Positions 60,454 through 64,000 of a stretch of DNA of 64,000 bases are shown one piece after another. A program made the translations under genes and the position numbers. Source of the stretch: Mycolicibacter acidiphilus. Its GTDB lineage: Bacteria; Actinomycetota; Actinomycetes; Mycobacteriales; Mycobacteriaceae. The stretch covers positions 62,001 through 126,000 of the forward strand of contig NZ_JAHCLR010000005.1 of assembly GCF_018455725.1 (NCBI RefSeq), in the 5' to 3' direction. The notes beneath the pieces are model-generated. The model was not told where the DNA came from and searched no databases. It worked only from the letters and a program-made list of their open reading frames with translations. Numbering within the stretch: position 1 is the stretch's first letter; each line of letters begins with the position of its first letter.

Positions 60454-64000
<3,547 letters not shown>

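Overview
The window is chromosomal DNA of a high-GC actinomycete, almost certainly a non-tuberculous member of the Mycobacteriaceae. The gene order follows the Mycobacterium tuberculosis Rv0457c-Rv0491 backbone: S9 peptidase, aldehyde dehydrogenase and DUF779, lpdC, ramB, thioesterase, aceA (icl1), fadB2, madR, DUF445, hbhA, deoC, murB, lprQ, mshA, gpm1, senX3-regX3. No tRNA, rRNA, insertion sequence or CRISPR array was seen.

Layout. Positions 1-15,400 are accessory: the tail of an upstream gene, an FkbH-type protein with an AT-rich 5' end, a vapBC-like pair, an aldo/keto reductase, a DUF559 nuclease-fold gene bracketed by two matching 59-bp palindromes, an amidohydrolase, an aldehyde dehydrogenase, an LpqT-type lipoprotein, and a minus-strand mymA-like operon (hydrolase, SDR, diiron protein, flavin monooxygenase, MerR regulator) behind a perfect inverted-repeat operator. 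Positions 15,485-20,419 return to the backbone (Rv0457c-Rv0461-like). Positions 20,440-26,162 are an accessory island: a ferredoxin reductase, a five-gene coupled module that looks like a type VII secretion-linked effector with two duplicated membrane proteins, and a second vapBC. Positions 26,264-55,044 are backbone from lpdC to the YbjN-like gene, broken by local additions: an EmbR-like regulator, a phytol-kinase-like fusion gene in the ramB operon, a duplicated DUF2993 gene, an ADP-ribosyltransferase-fold gene pair, and an orphan PIN-like gene. Positions 55,049-57,290 hold a cutinase and two small secreted proteins. gpm1 and senX3-regX3 follow. The window ends inside a large fatty-acyl-AMP ligase/ACP/ketosynthase polyketide synthase.

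How the genes work together. RamB, isocitrate lyase, FadB2, LpdC and the thioesterase link fatty-acid and acetate use to the glyoxylate cycle. MurB, the L,D-transpeptidase, HbhA and the TetR regulator MadR bear on envelope assembly. mshA starts mycothiol synthesis and lies behind a ROK regulator preceded by a leaderless cysteine-rich leader ORF with attenuator-like RNA pairings. SenX3-RegX3 is the phosphate-response two-component system, with PHO-box-like repeats upstream. At least seventeen starts in the window have a TANNNT -10 hexamer 6-8 nt upstream, so leaderless transcription appears common. I used this to choose several start codons.

The most unusual items are the cysteine-rich leader upstream of the mshA locus, the type VII effector-like module, the palindrome-bracketed DUF559 gene, and a 10-codon leaderless ORF that ends inside a perfect stem-loop and overlaps the next start codon.
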